Positions 1 through 12,929 of a DNA stretch of 64,000 nucleotides are shown in pieces. The DNA is taken from NCBI RefSeq assembly GCF_021155765.1, contig NC_060116.1, positions 5,642,001 to 5,706,000 on the forward strand. Direction: 5' to 3'. The stretch comes from Diprion similis. Its lineage: Eukaryota; Arthropoda; Insecta; Hymenoptera; Diprionidae. Position numbers and translations under genes: made by a program. Within the stretch, counting starts at the first letter, position 1; every line of letters begins with the position of its first letter. The notes under the pieces were generated by a model, which saw only the letters and a list, made by a program, of their open reading frames with translations, made no database searches and was not told the DNA's origin.

Positions 1-500
1 AAATAAGAATAGAAGAGTACGAGGAAAACAATCACTGTAATATTACAGTTATGTATAGATTATTTACGAAAAGATAAGAAAGATGAAGAAATCTCGTGAA
101 TACTTTTGATGAAAGAACGAAAGAAGATGAAGAAAATCTTTCTCCTCTTCCTGTAATATAACGTTTCAGGAATAGAATATACATATATATTATAAATACA
201 CGCAAGCATTGTCCTGTTATAAAAGCGTGATACACGCATATGTATTGCATTTATATATATATATATATATGTAGAGGATATATTTGCATCGCAAATCGGC
301 AGCTGCATACATTTCAGAGCCTTGAGATTTGAATGCGTGCAGAGGTCGTAACGAAACTGTGTAGAATAAAAAGAAGCAAAGGTAGGCATAAAGTGGGTAT
401 GTATTTAACGTATGTATACACATGTGGATGTACATCCAAAGCTGCGTGCAGCCGATTGTACGGAGGAAACTCTCTTGTCGCGAACGTTGCGTGCTAGAAG

Positions 501-527
501 CGTCGTCGTCGTCGTCGTCGTCGTCGT
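501..527. repeat. CGT triplet microsatellite
   Basis: Nine uninterrupted CGT units. A second run of the same triplet lies at 10,711-10,732. Neither lies in a supported coding exon. Confidence 0.95.
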
Positions 528-1501
528 TCACTGCATCTGATTGTGAGCGGTTTGTGTCTGTGCTATGCAGTGTTTCTCATGTTTAAGAGGTAAAGCGAAA
601 GGAAGGAGAGAGGTATGAAAGGTACGAGAAGGTAAGTAAAATCGTCATAAGTCACAATATGGTGTACAGGGGTTGTTACGTTGGACTGAATCATGGCAGC
701 GACGATCGGAGCGAGTTGTATTATGCAGCTGTGTGTTCGATTTGCGGCAAAAAATTGGTCCATCAGATTTATTGTCAAGTTGAGGTTATGTAGTAAATTT
801 ATTGCCCAACGATTGCATTTTTGAAAAAAAAAAATAAGAATAAAATAAGTATTCGATATTTAATGCAAGTTTATCAAGATTGTCTAAACTCAAATTTGCT
901 AAACTTTCAATTTATTCAATGTTATCTACAAGTTTCAAAAAAGAGATTTTTCTTTTTCAACGTTCCGTTGACATCGAACATCACTACAACTCAAACCTCG
1001 TAAAAATTACTCGATTCGGATATTGAAGTTTCAAGATAAGTGCGATCCTTTATATATACAGCATGAAAATCTGTTGATTCGTATATTTTCATTCTCACTT
1101 TTCAACTTCTAAAAAAATCTCGTGTACGAGGCTTTGGCGTCTCTTCGGTAAAACGAAGGTGCCAAAAAAATCCCGGTAGCATGATCTCATTATAGGTCTG
1201 AAGATCAGTCGACGTATGTACGTTTATTTGAGAGAGTCACCTGGCGGAGGTTGTGCAAGTAACAAGAAGAGTGAAAAAAAATGCCTCGGTTGAAGGAGAA
1301 AAGGATTATTATACGTATATATGTGTGTGTGCGAAGGAAGAAGGAGAACGTTCCCGCAGGACGAGGCGACGCGACGCCGGCGTCGGGATGCGAATGTAGG
1401 ATATAGGAGCACATAGGACAGGCGGACGGACCGCAGGGAGGGGAGACTGGCATAGCAACAGAAAGAGCGTTTCGAACGAGCGGCCTCGCCGAGCTCAGGG
1501 G

Positions 1502-1552
1502 CTGCTGCTGCTGCTGCTGATGCTGGTGTTGCTGGCGCTGTTGCTGCTGCCG
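1502..1552. repeat. CTG-like imperfect triplet repeat
   Basis: Imperfect CTG, TTG and ATG triplets, followed at about 1,565-1,605 by CAGCC/CAACAG-type repeats. All frames of the region are low complexity, so I do not call a glutamine- or alanine-rich protein. Confidence 0.8.
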
Positions 1553-1649
1553 AAGTACCTACAGACAGCCAACAGCCAACAGCCAGCAGCCAGCAGCCAG
1601 AGCGGCAGAGCAGCAACGGCGTGTGAGTGAACGAGGCGAAGGAGATGAA

Positions 1650-1684
1650 AGAGAGAGAGAGAGAGGGAGAGAGAGGGAGAGGAG
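1650..1684. repeat. GA dinucleotide repeat
   Basis: Purine-only GA/GGGA run. It generates long spurious open frames on both strands (Arg-Glu on one, Leu-Ser on the other). Confidence 0.9.
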
Positions 1685-4080
1685 AGCCAGCGTATTGATC
1701 GCGTCGCGCGGGGGAGTGGAGTTGGAGTTGGAGGTGGAGGTGGAGGTGGAGACGGATGTGGAGGTACGAAGCGCCGACCGGCTAGCCACCAAGTTGCCAT
1801 CCAACCAACGCCAAACCTCGCCGGTAGTCCCGACGCAGCTTTCGAGCCCCCGCAGCGTCCGAGCAGAAGACTGTCTAGCCGTAACCCTGGCCCAAAAGAG
1901 GTGCACGAGGTGTCGTGTTCCTGGAGCCGCCGATAGTTGCCGATTGTATTGCGGAGGAATACTTGGCCAACGATTTTTTATTTTACATTTTTAAAGGGCA
2001 TCAGGGACGATGAAGTTCGTTGCACCCCCAAGCGGCAATCTTGACACAATCGTGGAAACACCGACGATTTTGCACAACTTTGTAATGGTCAGAAATTTCG
2101 CAACGAAAACTATTATATACGGTCTGTGGTAAATCACTATGGGATTGAGGTTCGACACACAGACAGACACTTGTTTTACAATTGCAGTAAAGTAATTCTA
2201 ACAGCTACTTTTTTTCTGCGTAATTCAGTCACGTTGACATCGCTAACTTTAACCTCTCATTGACGGTGGGTGGTAACGAAATTTCAAACTATCCGCAACC
2301 TTGTTGATATATGTATCATGATGCTGAAGCACAGCCACCGATTCTCTAATAAAAGTTCTTGCACGCAGTGATTTCCACGAAAAAAACCACTCTGATCTAT
2401 GGTGTTTCAACATTTCTGACAGTTTGATCGTGAAAAAGAATGTGCGTAAGAACCTATTGCGAATATATCGGTGGCTAACTTCACCTCGTATTTCCCTCGT
2501 ATTTTCAAACCTTCATTAACGTTACCCTGAGAATTTTCACTTCTTCTCTCGAGATTAAAACAACTTGCCATATTTCGGCCTGTTCGAAGTATTATTCATG
2601 ATGAAACAGCACGTAACGCGTTGTTGAAACACTCCCGACGTTCGACATCCTTGTGAACGCAGCTGTACAAAAGTACATACATGCGTCGACTTTCAAGGAT
2701 GTCTACTGCGCCTACCTTTACTTTCGCATCCTATTTTACGTAATCGAAGATAGAATCGAAAAGGATATGAAAACAACGGAACAAAATTTTTCGCACACTG
2801 AATTTTGGACAATTATGCAAAATACGTATAGAATAGGATGACAAAACTTTAGTACTTAGTGCATAGACGACATCCTTGAAAGCTATATCATTATTTCGTG
2901 CAGTATTAACGCATGACAAGAAGTATGTTAAACCATTATATCTCGCCACATGCACGCATAATAATTAATATTTCGAATGCCTTCAATTTACGAAACCTAA
3001 GTTTCATTTTTATCAATTTCAATCAAGTCATTATAACACATCGTGTTGCTAATTTAATTCCCACTCGAATATGCAAAAGGAATAACTTTTCTGGCAAGTA
3101 AATGAAAATTTGAAAATCAAAGGAAATCGAATTTAACTACTTTGTTGTAATATTATAAGGTACTAATGGTTAATAAAAATTTGAGGCTAAACGAATTTCT
3201 CGTTATTATACCCTGCATAATGTACACAGTACAAAGTAAAAAAATTTGATGACATTTGATAACAATTTTTGTTCCACATAATCGTGTGTAAAACAAATTG
3301 TATATTTATAAACGAGAAAAAGAAGAATGGGTGAAATAAATGAAACGTAAAAAAGAAGAAGAAAAAACAAATACTACACGTTTAATGAAAGGGTCCTCGG
3401 GTAAACGACCGCAAATTGTAATTCCCCGGATATATAGGAATACAGTTCGCGTGAAGTTTGAATACCCCGATTTATCGAGGTAAAAAAACGACTAAAAATT
3501 TTTGGTATACCAAAAATCGAACACCAAGTATTCGAGAGAGATTTCAAAAACCTAATCCTCGAGTTTTCTAACACGATTTGCGAAAAATTTTTCCAAAAAA
3601 ACGATCTCAGTTCTAACTAGTAATCAAGTTCCATGATTAAAACAAAAAAAAAACAAAAAAATTTCTCCAGTTTAGTTTGATTCTCTACAATCTTGGATAT
3701 CACAAACGTATTCAATGAATGAAAAGAACAAGTTTGTGTAAAATTCGTTTGATAAATTGGTAGTATAGGCGCAATGGAAAAGGATCTTGTCAACTGTCGG
3801 TTCCTTCTGCCAACTTTGACTGCGCAAATTTAGCATGATGACAGTTTAGAAGGTGAAAAATAAAATAGAGGAAAAAAGATGGGAGTATCAGAATAGGATG
3901 TCGGACGGTTATTGCTGACCTACGTTCACGCAGCAAATGCTTTCGGTAATGCTAATAGTCGGTGAAACGTGTTGCCCCAAATTCTCCGCTGCCCTAGTAT
4001 TCGAGTATGTGGTGTGTTGTTATAATTAGAATGAGGCGAACGCTCTAATTTCAGTTTAATAAGCTAAATGTGCGCCTCTG

Positions 4081-4106
4081 AGAAGAAGAAGAAGAAGAAG
4101 AAGAAG
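4081..4106. repeat. GAA microsatellite
   Basis: About nine AGA/GAA units, continuing into GATGAA units. A complementary CTT run lies at 7,779-7,802. Confidence 0.95.
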
Positions 4107-4643
4107 ATGAAGATGAAGAATCAGGGACGAAGATTAGACGAAGAATGAGCTATAACTGTACTCTGAATCGCAAGGGAAAAGTGTTTATCGCCCAATTAAT
4201 TTTTTTTTTTAATTTCGATTATATTGATATAATAATTACTGTGATTGGGGTAGTTTGTAGGTGACGAATAAAAGCGTTAGAAAATAAATACTCTAAAAAT
4301 GGTTTGGTACTTCTGGCTGCGTGTTTCCACGACACATTCCGGAACATTCGATACCTACATCGTATTTTATTTTTGCGCTGATCCGCCGATTCCAGTTACC
4401 CGGTACTACTGCTGCTGTTTCGTCTAGAGTCTACAGTCTAGACAGTTACGTAAACGACAAAACGGCCAGAAATAATAAACTCTGAAGGATACGTGTGTTT
4501 GAGACTTGAAATTATGACTACGGAGAAGAATGAATACTCTATAAGTAAATATACATGCATGCGTATATCGATATTTTTATTATAAATATATAAATTATTG
4601 AGAGAGAAAAAAGTGACCGAACGTATTACACACTTCATCGACT

Positions 4644-4659
4644 CCCCCCCCCCCCCCCC
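4644..4659 (+). repeat. Poly-C tract (16)
   Basis: Sixteen consecutive C followed by TCCCTCCCCC. This is one of four long C runs on this strand in the first 20 kb. Confidence 0.95.
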
Positions 4660-6733
4660 TCCCTCCCCCATATTGAAAGCAAAACGTTCTTCCTGATCGT
4701 TGAAAAAATTGCGAAAATAAAAAAATAACTTGGTGTCATATGATAATAAATTATTCCTTCTCATTTGTATAGTTATTAGAAAATTTTTATAGATTGTTAC
4801 ACAAGTAACGATTTAGTGCGGTTCTGATTGTTGCAACATTAAGACGGTTTATCTAGTTAACGAAGTTTTACCGTAAAATGAGTCCGTAAGATAAATTTAT
4901 TCTTGTACCATCATCAAATTATCGCAATAAATAGTTACTAGAAAATATAGTAAGATTGACTACGACCAGACAGAATCGTGCCTGACACACGTTGTATTTT
5001 TTTGGTTACAGCACATGTGTTATAGCACATTTTTATTTTGTACCAAAAACCATAATATTTTTCAGTCATGATAGAATGTGAAGAAAATAATTGACGAAGT
5101 GTGCAATAACGACTGATACAAATTTCTCTCTATGATAACGACGATTTTTTTCTCAATTCATTCGGCAGTACTTGATTTTATTTAACAACGAGGTAAACAA
5201 AATTTTGCCGAACGGACTAGGATTCATAGACTTAGCGTGAAGATTTATCGTTCACAAATCCCGGAAGATTTGATCCTTATATATATATAGCGAAACAGGC
5301 GGTCTTACAGAGTTCGGTAGAAAATTTCGGGTTTGTTTGCATCAAGGGCTTCTCGTAAAATATCTTTTTCTTTTCCTCCATTTTTCGATTAATCGAACGG
5401 TAATTCTAATGACTTCGAAACGCGGAACCGCACGGAGAAACAGACGTTCGAAAAGTTCATGGACACGAACGAAATGATATATTAAATGTCTTGATCGGTG
5501 CTTGATGATAAATAATTGGTGATTGGTAATCATTAATTAGCAACTAAACTCGCAAACTAGGAAAGAAAAAGCTACAGAGCTGTGTCTGCGGCTATCTCTC
5601 GCTCTTCATCTCTGTTTCTTTCAACCTCCATTCGTTCTCTTTGGCTAGCTGCTTTTTCGCTCTTGGTTCACCATCATCAAGCAGCCAAGTATGGCCCGCG
5701 TCAAGAAAAGACCAAGAGCCTACGTAACATTGGACCAAAAAAAGATGGACGGACGAAAAGTTTTACTTTAAAAACTTCCCCCACCCCCTGAAATACGTCA
5801 AAGTAGGGGAGCAGATTTTGAATTTTTTACTGTATCTGCGTAAATTAAGAGACCCTAACAAAGTTTCACTTCAGTATTAGTATCACTCAGCGTACCTACA
5901 ACAGTACGGTCAAAAGCGTGATGAAAGAAAAGGAAGAAAAATAATTCCGACAGAATTTCAAAACGTGGGACAAAAACCAAACAACCAAAATTTGTCCGAC
6001 TAATAAAAAGAATTGCAAGTAAAACTGCACAGCGTATACGAAGTACTTGACGACAGTGTCGGTGATGGTTGGGTCAGTGTTCTCAGACTCATTGAACCCG
6101 CATCATCTCATCCAACACAAGGAACGATAGGCAAGCTGCAGGGAGCACCGAGAATCTATATAAGAAACGAATAGGCGACTTGGAGCCCTGCCTAGGCAGT
6201 GACTCTTTGACAATGCAGACTCCTCTCTTTCTTCTCTCCTCTTTCTCTCTTTCGAACGGCGTCACGTCCGCCTAGTCGTATATTTTTGACCTGGCATCTA
6301 TCTAGGTGTTCTTCTGTGGTCGTATAGACGAATGTTCCTGTTTTTTTTTTTTTTTTTTTCTTGTTTGTTTTTTGGTTTTCACTTTTTTCATTCGGTTCCT
6401 TTTCTTTTTTCTCCTTCATCTCTGCACTGATATTCTACACTCGTTGAAATACCATCGTGTTGTCATGTCATCTCGCACCTCACAGCCATATGTTATAATT
6501 TTTACTCAGAACACGTCAGTATCTACCTACCCCCCTAATTTGACAATCTCAGTTATTAATCGCCAAAAAAAGAACATTTCTTTTATCAAGGTATTCCATA
6601 ACTTTCACTTAGGTTTCACTAATTGAGCAGTTTAGAGACTAGATATGCGGTATGTCAGCGATTCGGGTGTATAAGATACAGTTACGTTATGCCTGAGTAT
6701 TAATTGGCAACTTCCGTTAGTTGTATTCATATA

Positions 6734-6839
6734 TAGGGCATTCCATGTAAATTCGACTACGGTCTGACCTTCGTCCTCTTGATTCGGATTTGGTCCGCGA
6801 TTTTTTATAATATTCTTCCAACTCTAAAAATCCCTTCAA
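6734..6839 (+). mobile_element. Truncated copy of a MITE-like element
   Basis: This segment begins with a near copy of the terminal repeat of the element at 21,918 (GGGCATTCCA). It stays recognisably similar for about 90 bp, including a shared GGTCCGCGAT block. Similarity ends near the poly-C tract at 6,840. I see no matching right-hand terminal repeat, so it looks truncated. Confidence 0.6.
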
Positions 6840-6864
6840 CCCCCCCCCCCCCCCCCCCCCCCCC
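6840..6864 (+). repeat. Poly-C tract (25)
   Basis: Twenty-five uninterrupted C bases, the longest homopolymer noticed in the window. It abuts the end of the truncated MITE-like copy. Confidence 0.95.
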
Positions 6865-6916
6865 GGACACCGTAAAAGCTCCTTAAATGGCAATATTTCG
6901 TTAATGGTCATTAAAT

Positions 6917-6938
6917 AATATATATATATATATATATA
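6917..6938. repeat. TA dinucleotide repeat
   Basis: About eleven TA units in an AT-rich context. Similar TA runs occur at about 14,643-14,664 and 42,401-42,431. Confidence 0.9.
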
Positions 6939-9900
6939 ATAAGATAATAGACATTATTGAAAATTATGAAAAAAAATTGAATAAATACTGTGGCCAAAAC
7001 CAAAAATATTGCAACAAAAATTGAAATGGGCAGGCAAAACGGTAATTTTTTATTAATTTTTGAATTAAGTTAAAAAAAAAGAATGCAGTCATTTATTTTA
7101 GTGTATATATATATAAAGAGAGCTATAACGACAATTCGCCTTGTTTGGCGACAACGTGAAGGAATACCGTGTACATGATATGCATGTACAGTGTGTTCGT
7201 GTACATCGTTGTTGGAATGCAACAGCGAATCTCAAGGCATTCGCAACAAGGCGCCAGTCTCAACTGTACCTATATAGGTACCTATTACGTATCCGTGCAT
7301 CGTTTCCTGCACATCAAAATGACCAGTTGCGTTCCTTCGATCCATCTGTTGACGAATATCCGGAAGGAATTAACTCCATCGACAATCTCGAGCTCGTAAA
7401 TATGTTCGCGAAATTTAACGCAACACAACGAATGTAGCGTTTCAAATGACAGATGAATTAAGAATTGAAAATATTTATAAAATTTCTATCTTCTCATCAT
7501 CATTTATCGTCATCATGCGATATCGGTTGGTTGAATGGTCGGTGAAATCTGAGACGTGATGAGGAAGAAGACGAATAGAAGGCTGAGAAAGGTTGGTTAA
7601 ACCAGTAAGAAAAGTCGAGTAAGTGAATTTTGAGAGACTAAGATGAAAATGTGTAATGAACAGATCTTTGAATTTTATACTTCGCTAAGATATTCGTATT
7701 ATGATTATTTCTGTATATAAAAATTGACTCTCGCGATATATATGAGGTCCCGTTAGCGGACTCAATCAGCATCTCCTCTCTTCTTCTTCTTCTTCTTCTT
7801 CTCGTCCGTCACTGTGGAACAACCGAATCTATTTCCGTGCAGAAGACGAGTTCGCTCGATTACGTATACGAATAATACACGTGTAATATTAAACTATATA
7901 AAAAATGAACGAAGAATATCATAGACTACAAAATTTACTGGCTTTAATTCCATCGTCGTAATTCTTTTACGAAACATTAGAGAGCCGAAAAAATCTATTC
8001 AGTTTTCAGGAATCAGACCAGTTATCTGAGAGCTCGTAACACCAAATAATTAGCTGAAAATGTATAATTGAAATTTGCATTTAGGTAAAAATATCATCTC
8101 TATTTAATTACCGATGATCAATGGACTGAATGGAAATGTGCTTGAAAAGGCGTGTATGATGAAACCCTCGTTCGCAAAGCAACTCATAAATATCTTCCAT
8201 CAGAGAATATAATTACAAATTGCGTGACTGAGCAATTGCAAGTCTGTGTACATATAATACACTCCGTAGCAATTAAAGTGATAATTATGATGATTTTGGA
8301 TGAATAAGAAATTAATCAATCACCGTGATTAAAGATCACGATAAGTAACATCGTTATATATCAAACTAAAGTATGCGGAGTGCAACATCAGCAGCATGGT
8401 AAAAATACGCGTGAATAAATTCCCATAAAATAATAATCATCATCACTTCGTCTCGTCGACCGCAAAAGCGAACTACGATCACATGTAATACAGCAATTTA
8501 CTGTAATACTCTAGATCATCACGAATTCCTACAGTATAGTTATAACATCTGTTTTCCGCCTGCAAAGCTACGGAAGCGCACGTAATAGTTCATCCGGTGG
8601 TGTCGGAGAGGAAGAGGAGGACGAGGACGAGGACGAGGAGGACGCGGAGGAGAAGCAGTTGTCAACTAATGCGTGGGACACATTTACGTAAGTACGTGCA
8701 CATAGTGTGTGTGAGAGTGATTGAGGATGGAGAATTCACACTAATTTGTTGAACCAGCAACGAGTATATTAGCGAGATGTACAAGACACGTGCAATCCAA
8801 GATAGGAAAAGGGGAAGCGAGGAAGGAAGAAGAAATTTATAACCTTTAAGGCCTGTCGCACAAGCTATAGCTGCAGTTTAACGCTTATATCCGCGGTAAA
8901 TTTGAAGGATGCATGGTAATGTGACGAAGAAAGTGAAGAGATTCTCGATCGTGATCCCCTGTGTTTAGGAAAATTCGCTACTTCGAACCTTTCGGAATGT
9001 CTGTAATTTAGTAAACCGCGATAAACGAAACATACTCATATATTTCGAAAAGCGGACTACTTGAAAGTAATTTTAGAATAACGCGATAATGATTTTCCCG
9101 CTAAAATATCGTTACGGTAACGTTACTAAAACTTCGGCCGCATGTCTTAAAAATCCTCCAAAAAGTGAAAAAGTATTTTTCACACCCTCGTAGGCGATGC
9201 AGGGCAGCAACAGTTTCGCCCAGCAGTGCTGGCGAACTCCTCTATACATGTATATATACATTAACGCGGCGAGTGGCAAAGCAGGTTGGCGATGCAGCCG
9301 AGCTTCAAGAAAGTTAACGAACAGGTAGAAGAGCCAAGTTATTAAAATAATTAACAATTTGTCGATGCACCAGACCGCGAACCAGACTCCGCGTCTCCCC
9401 GTCTTCCACACGTTTCTTACGGACAGGATATGATACTCGTTATATGAAGTTACTTGCTTCGAACTTACGTGGAGGACGAATCGTTACTATATATACAATT
9501 CGTTTTCAATCGCTTAACACGTTAGATCGAATAGGCAACGATTGAATTATGTACAGAGTATAGATTAGTGAAGAAACAATTTAGTTTTTTGGTTGTACGA
9601 TGCATTTCCAAGTTTTTACCGAATTAACTTAAACTCGTAAACGAGTACAGTTCGTTCCAATTTTAATAGTCGTTCACCACTTGTTTGTGGTGAACTCTCG
9701 AAACCTTATCAAAGCTTCTCAAGGAGACAAAGTTTTCGTTATCGCACAAACGACGAAGAAAATTGATACAAGATTTTTAACTTTCTACATTGATCAAACG
9801 TTGTTTGTCAAAAAACGAAAACGCGGATTTTCTGTAAGTCTGTAAAAAAGATTTCGCTGTTGGAAAATTTTTCCTATACCAGAAAAAACAACTTGCGATA

Positions 9901-10710
9901 ACTTTTTAGAAAGTAATTACAAAGTGACTGAAAGAGACCGAAACCATATAATTATAATCTCCAATATTCTCCTATACATCACGTGCAACGTACAATTTTA
10001 CTTTTATTATATTCTTTGTGAGAAAATTATGAAGCTAAAGCTAGCAGGCAAACGTGTCAAAATTTTTGAAAGTAGAAAAATGCATTTCAATTTTATCCTC
10101 ATAATTGTATAAAAGTATCAGTGGTTCAAGATATTTCACAAAATTTTGATTTTCGGACTTCACTACCTTACTCAAATAAACGTTATAAAAAGTTTGCTAA
10201 TTCTGGTAGCTCTTACCTCTGGCCTTTAGAAAAATTAAAAATGTCGTCATAAACGTACAATGTAATTACAAATCTGTAGCGTTACCGGTTGTTTGTTTGT
10301 TTTTTTTTTTTTTTTCTTATTCTCGTTATTGCTCTCACTCTCTCTCTGTATTCTCTGTAAGGTAGGTATACGTATACACGAGAGATAAATTTTCTCGCGG
10401 GAAGAACAGAAGAACAGGATGGCTATTGGCTTATAGGTAAGAGGAAGGAAGAAGGATGGCGGAAGGGAGGTAAAGAGGGAGAAAGGCCGCTGTATGTAGC
10501 TGAGGTACGGTTTTACGCGACTCAATGGGCAGCCGGAAGACTTTGTTCCGATGAAGGAAAAACTATATATGTATAGAGACGACTCGTCGTCGATTGCTGG
10601 CACTTCTTTATATACGTATATATGTATATATACATACACACGCGCGTGTGTGTGCGTGTGCATATCTCTACATATCGCGTAGTTTAAAAGTGCATGATAT
10701 ACCTGCCGAG

Positions 10711-10732
10711 TCGTCGTCGTCGTCGTCGTCGT
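10711..10732. repeat. CGT triplet microsatellite
   Basis: Seven TCG units. About 90 bp upstream is a palindromic TATA/CACGCGCGTG low-complexity patch (10,610-10,665). The 240-residue minus-strand frame across this region is a by-product of these repeats. Confidence 0.9.
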
Positions 10733-11300
10733 TAACTCGCGGTTGAATATCAAGACGGACGATTTTCTTTTCGTCGAGGAACAAACTTGGAAAAAAAACA
10801 ACAAAAAAAGCGTGACCAAATATGTACGTAATAGTGTACCAAATATGTTTTGCAAAATATATATATTGAATTTCAGAGATTTTCCATGAAAAATTATCCT
10901 TGCGCATTTAACGTTGCGAATTTGAACCCTGCGTAAGAATTCAACTTTTCGAAAAGAATCGTCTGACATTGTTCATAGATTTTTTCGACCTTGGTAGAAA
11001 AAATACGACGGAAATATATGTTGTTCGTTAAAATGATCGATTAATTATTAATTATACTGATGTATAAAACGAACTTCTAATCAGTCCGATAACTCTAACT
11101 ATTTTTTGTGAAATTTATATCTCGAATGAATAAGAAACAAACATATATAAGGTAATACAAATCTAATAGTCATAATAATAGCGAACCACTGACAGAGAGA
11201 GTAAAAGAGAGAGCCGACATTTTTTCTTAAAAGTTTTATTTGTTTTTTCCAATATCCTCTTATATCTCGTTTGATATATTTTTTTTTCTTTTCCTTTCAG

Positions 11301-11330
11301 GGAACCGGAGAATTTACCTGGAAGGCAAAG
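11301..11330 (+). CDS. Possible 30-nt microexon (10 codons)
   Basis: A long pyrimidine tract ending in CCTTTCAG precedes thirty bases that end at a good donor (CAAAG, then GTAGGT). The exon is exactly ten codons in phase 0 and reads GTGEFTWKAK with no stop. No neighbouring exon of the same gene can be identified in the window, so the host gene and the reading frame are inferred from splice-signal quality alone. A weaker AG/GT arrangement also exists on the opposite strand. Confidence 0.3.
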
Positions 11331-12276
11331 GTAGGTCTTTGTGGCTCAGCTTACCTGCCCTTTCCAAAAAGGAATCAAATTATTTCAACTAAACCTTTCC
11401 GCGGCACGTTAAAACGGATCCCGCACACGCGGGGGTCGCGAAGAATCGATTTCAGGCGTTAAAAATCGGCTAAAAAATAAGACTGCAGGAAGAGATTTAA
11501 ACGATATTATATAGTCGTCGACGATTTTCGCGGATTTTGACATTCTATATCTATACAAAAATAAGTAACCAAGTGTTAAATACATGAAAATAATGAACGA
11601 AGGAGCAACTATTTTTAAATATTTCGAAACTCGCAGTCGCCCGTCACAGAACTCTTTAATTTTGAGAAAACGTATAACCAATGAATTTTTTGAATTTTTT
11701 TATTAAGAAGGTTAAGAAGAAAAAGTAGTTTGTTTGGACGAATTACTTCGTCAAATCATCACCGACCGACCACCAATCTCTTGAAACCAAAGTGAAGTAT
11801 TTACGCGGGAACAGAAAGAGAGATAGTTGAAATTACCAAACATGGCGATAGGATGTGGCGAAAAAAATTCTTCGTCAAATCAAATAAATACAGTTTCACT
11901 TAACGATAATCCAAATTATTGTTCTGACTACATTTTTCGTAAATGAAGAAAAGGACGTTTCAGTCACGTGTGATTAACTCCTGCTGGCACTAAAAAAATC
12001 CGCTCAGCAACGTCTCAATTTTTTCCGAAACTGATTTTTTCCCACATCCAAATCACCGCTGAAGCACAGGACCATTATTCCATATCTTCATACTCAAAAC
12101 TTTCCCAAAATTTGACATAAGAAGGCAACAATCGTCACTTAAATAATGAAATTTTATTTACAGGATGTGTCTGTTTCGTTTAAAAAATGCGGGAGAAGAA
12201 CAGGAGTAAAAACGGAGACCGAGAAATTTGAAAACTTAACTGCATACTTCAGTCACTGTAAATTGCAAAATAGTGA

Positions 12277-12297
12277 CCCCCCCCCCCCCCCCCCCCC
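12277..12297 (+). repeat. Poly-C tract (21)
   Basis: Twenty-one consecutive C. Proline-rich frames across it are artefacts. Confidence 0.95.
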
Positions 12298-12475
12298 GCC
12301 ATCAATGTTTTGTTGCGTTAACAACTACTAATTACAGCCTCATACTAATTTATATTTTGCAGTCAAGAATTATGAAAGCCGTAGAAATAAAGTTAGGGTC
12401 CATGTACAATATCGATAATATGCGTGTTTGTGTACTGCAGGTTTCATGCTGCGTGTTTTACATAATTACTCTATG

Positions 12476-12575
12476 AGTCCAGTCAAAATAGCTCTGACTG
12501 CAAAATATTCGGCTGGTGGCTGCATTTTCATGCATGAGTAGAATATTTTTGATTCAGATCTATTTTAACTGGACT
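12476..12575. mobile_element. 100-bp inverted-repeat (MITE-like) element
   Basis: The first 16 bases (AGTCCAGTCAAAATAG) and the reverse complement of the last 16 match with one mismatch. The whole is 100 bp and non-coding. No clear target-site duplication is visible, so assignment to a transposon family is not possible from this copy alone. Confidence 0.55.
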
Positions 12576-12772
12576 AGTTATATATACCAGAAAAGTCTTC
12601 CCAACGCATGTTCGCTTACAACTGCAGAACTACCGAACCGATTTTCATGATTTTGTTTCTCTGGGTAGCTACAAAGACTCGTCATGTTGTTTTAGGCTAT
12701 ATAGTTTCACCCAAATAAGCATTAAAAAACTGGCTGTTAGTACAATAACTGCAGGTGTAGATAGGTACTCAC

Positions 12773-12929
12773 TTTGCTGCTTCTGCCTGGATTCCATAAG
12801 GATCATTTGCTCGTGCTTGTGCCACGCGGCATCGGTAGTGTCGGTTCCTGCCATACCTCGCGCTACTGTTGGGGGTTGAACACCCCCGCCACCCCCACGT
12901 GCTCCAACGCCACCACCGCCATACTCCAT
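12773..12929 (-). CDS. Possible first coding exon of a minus-strand gene
   Basis: From an ATG at 12,929 an open frame of 52 codons runs to a strong donor (CAGCAAA, then GTGAGTACC), leaving the intron in phase 1. The peptide starts with a glycine-rich tract (MEYGGGGVGARGGGGG) and ends with a polar, helix-like stretch (DAAWHKHEQMILMESRQKQQ) that does not look random. An in-frame stop lies just upstream of the ATG, as expected for a 5'-untranslated leader. No second exon is recognisable at lower coordinates, so the next intron would be long, possibly leaving the window. I do not recognise the family. The exon could be spurious. Confidence 0.35.

Larger units (their letters stand above)
1..11270. 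other. Non-coding stretch, no supported gene
   Basis: I find no reading frame here with coding character in either direction. Open frames are short, start at non-ATG codons, or run through purine or pyrimidine repeats. The sequence is AT-rich with many TA, GAA/CTT and CGT microsatellites. A GC-rich block at about 1,330-1,960 contains CTG-like triplets, CAGCC-type repeats and a long GA run. It could be a promoter or 5'-untranslated exon, but nothing fixes its strand. The stretch may be intron of a gene that begins on the minus strand near 12.9 kb. Confidence 0.5.

Noticed and set aside
1224-1994. Overlapping frames on both strands with Ala/Ser/Leu or Arg/Glu runs
   Set aside because: They arise from CTG, CAGCC and GA repeats, and several frames are open at once, which is the mark of low complexity.
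6156-6275. TATA-like box followed by a 20-codon signal-like ORF
   Set aside because: The ORF is a pyrimidine-rich run (CTCTTTCTTCTC), so the hydrophobic peptide is a composition effect.
7141-7437. 98-codon plus-strand frame
   Set aside because: It begins at TTG, a second frame overlaps it, and no family features or splice sites support it.
10247-10969. 240-codon open frame on the minus strand
   Set aside because: It runs through poly-A/T, TA and CGT repeats, has no domain-like composition and no splice support; it is a repeat-driven open frame.
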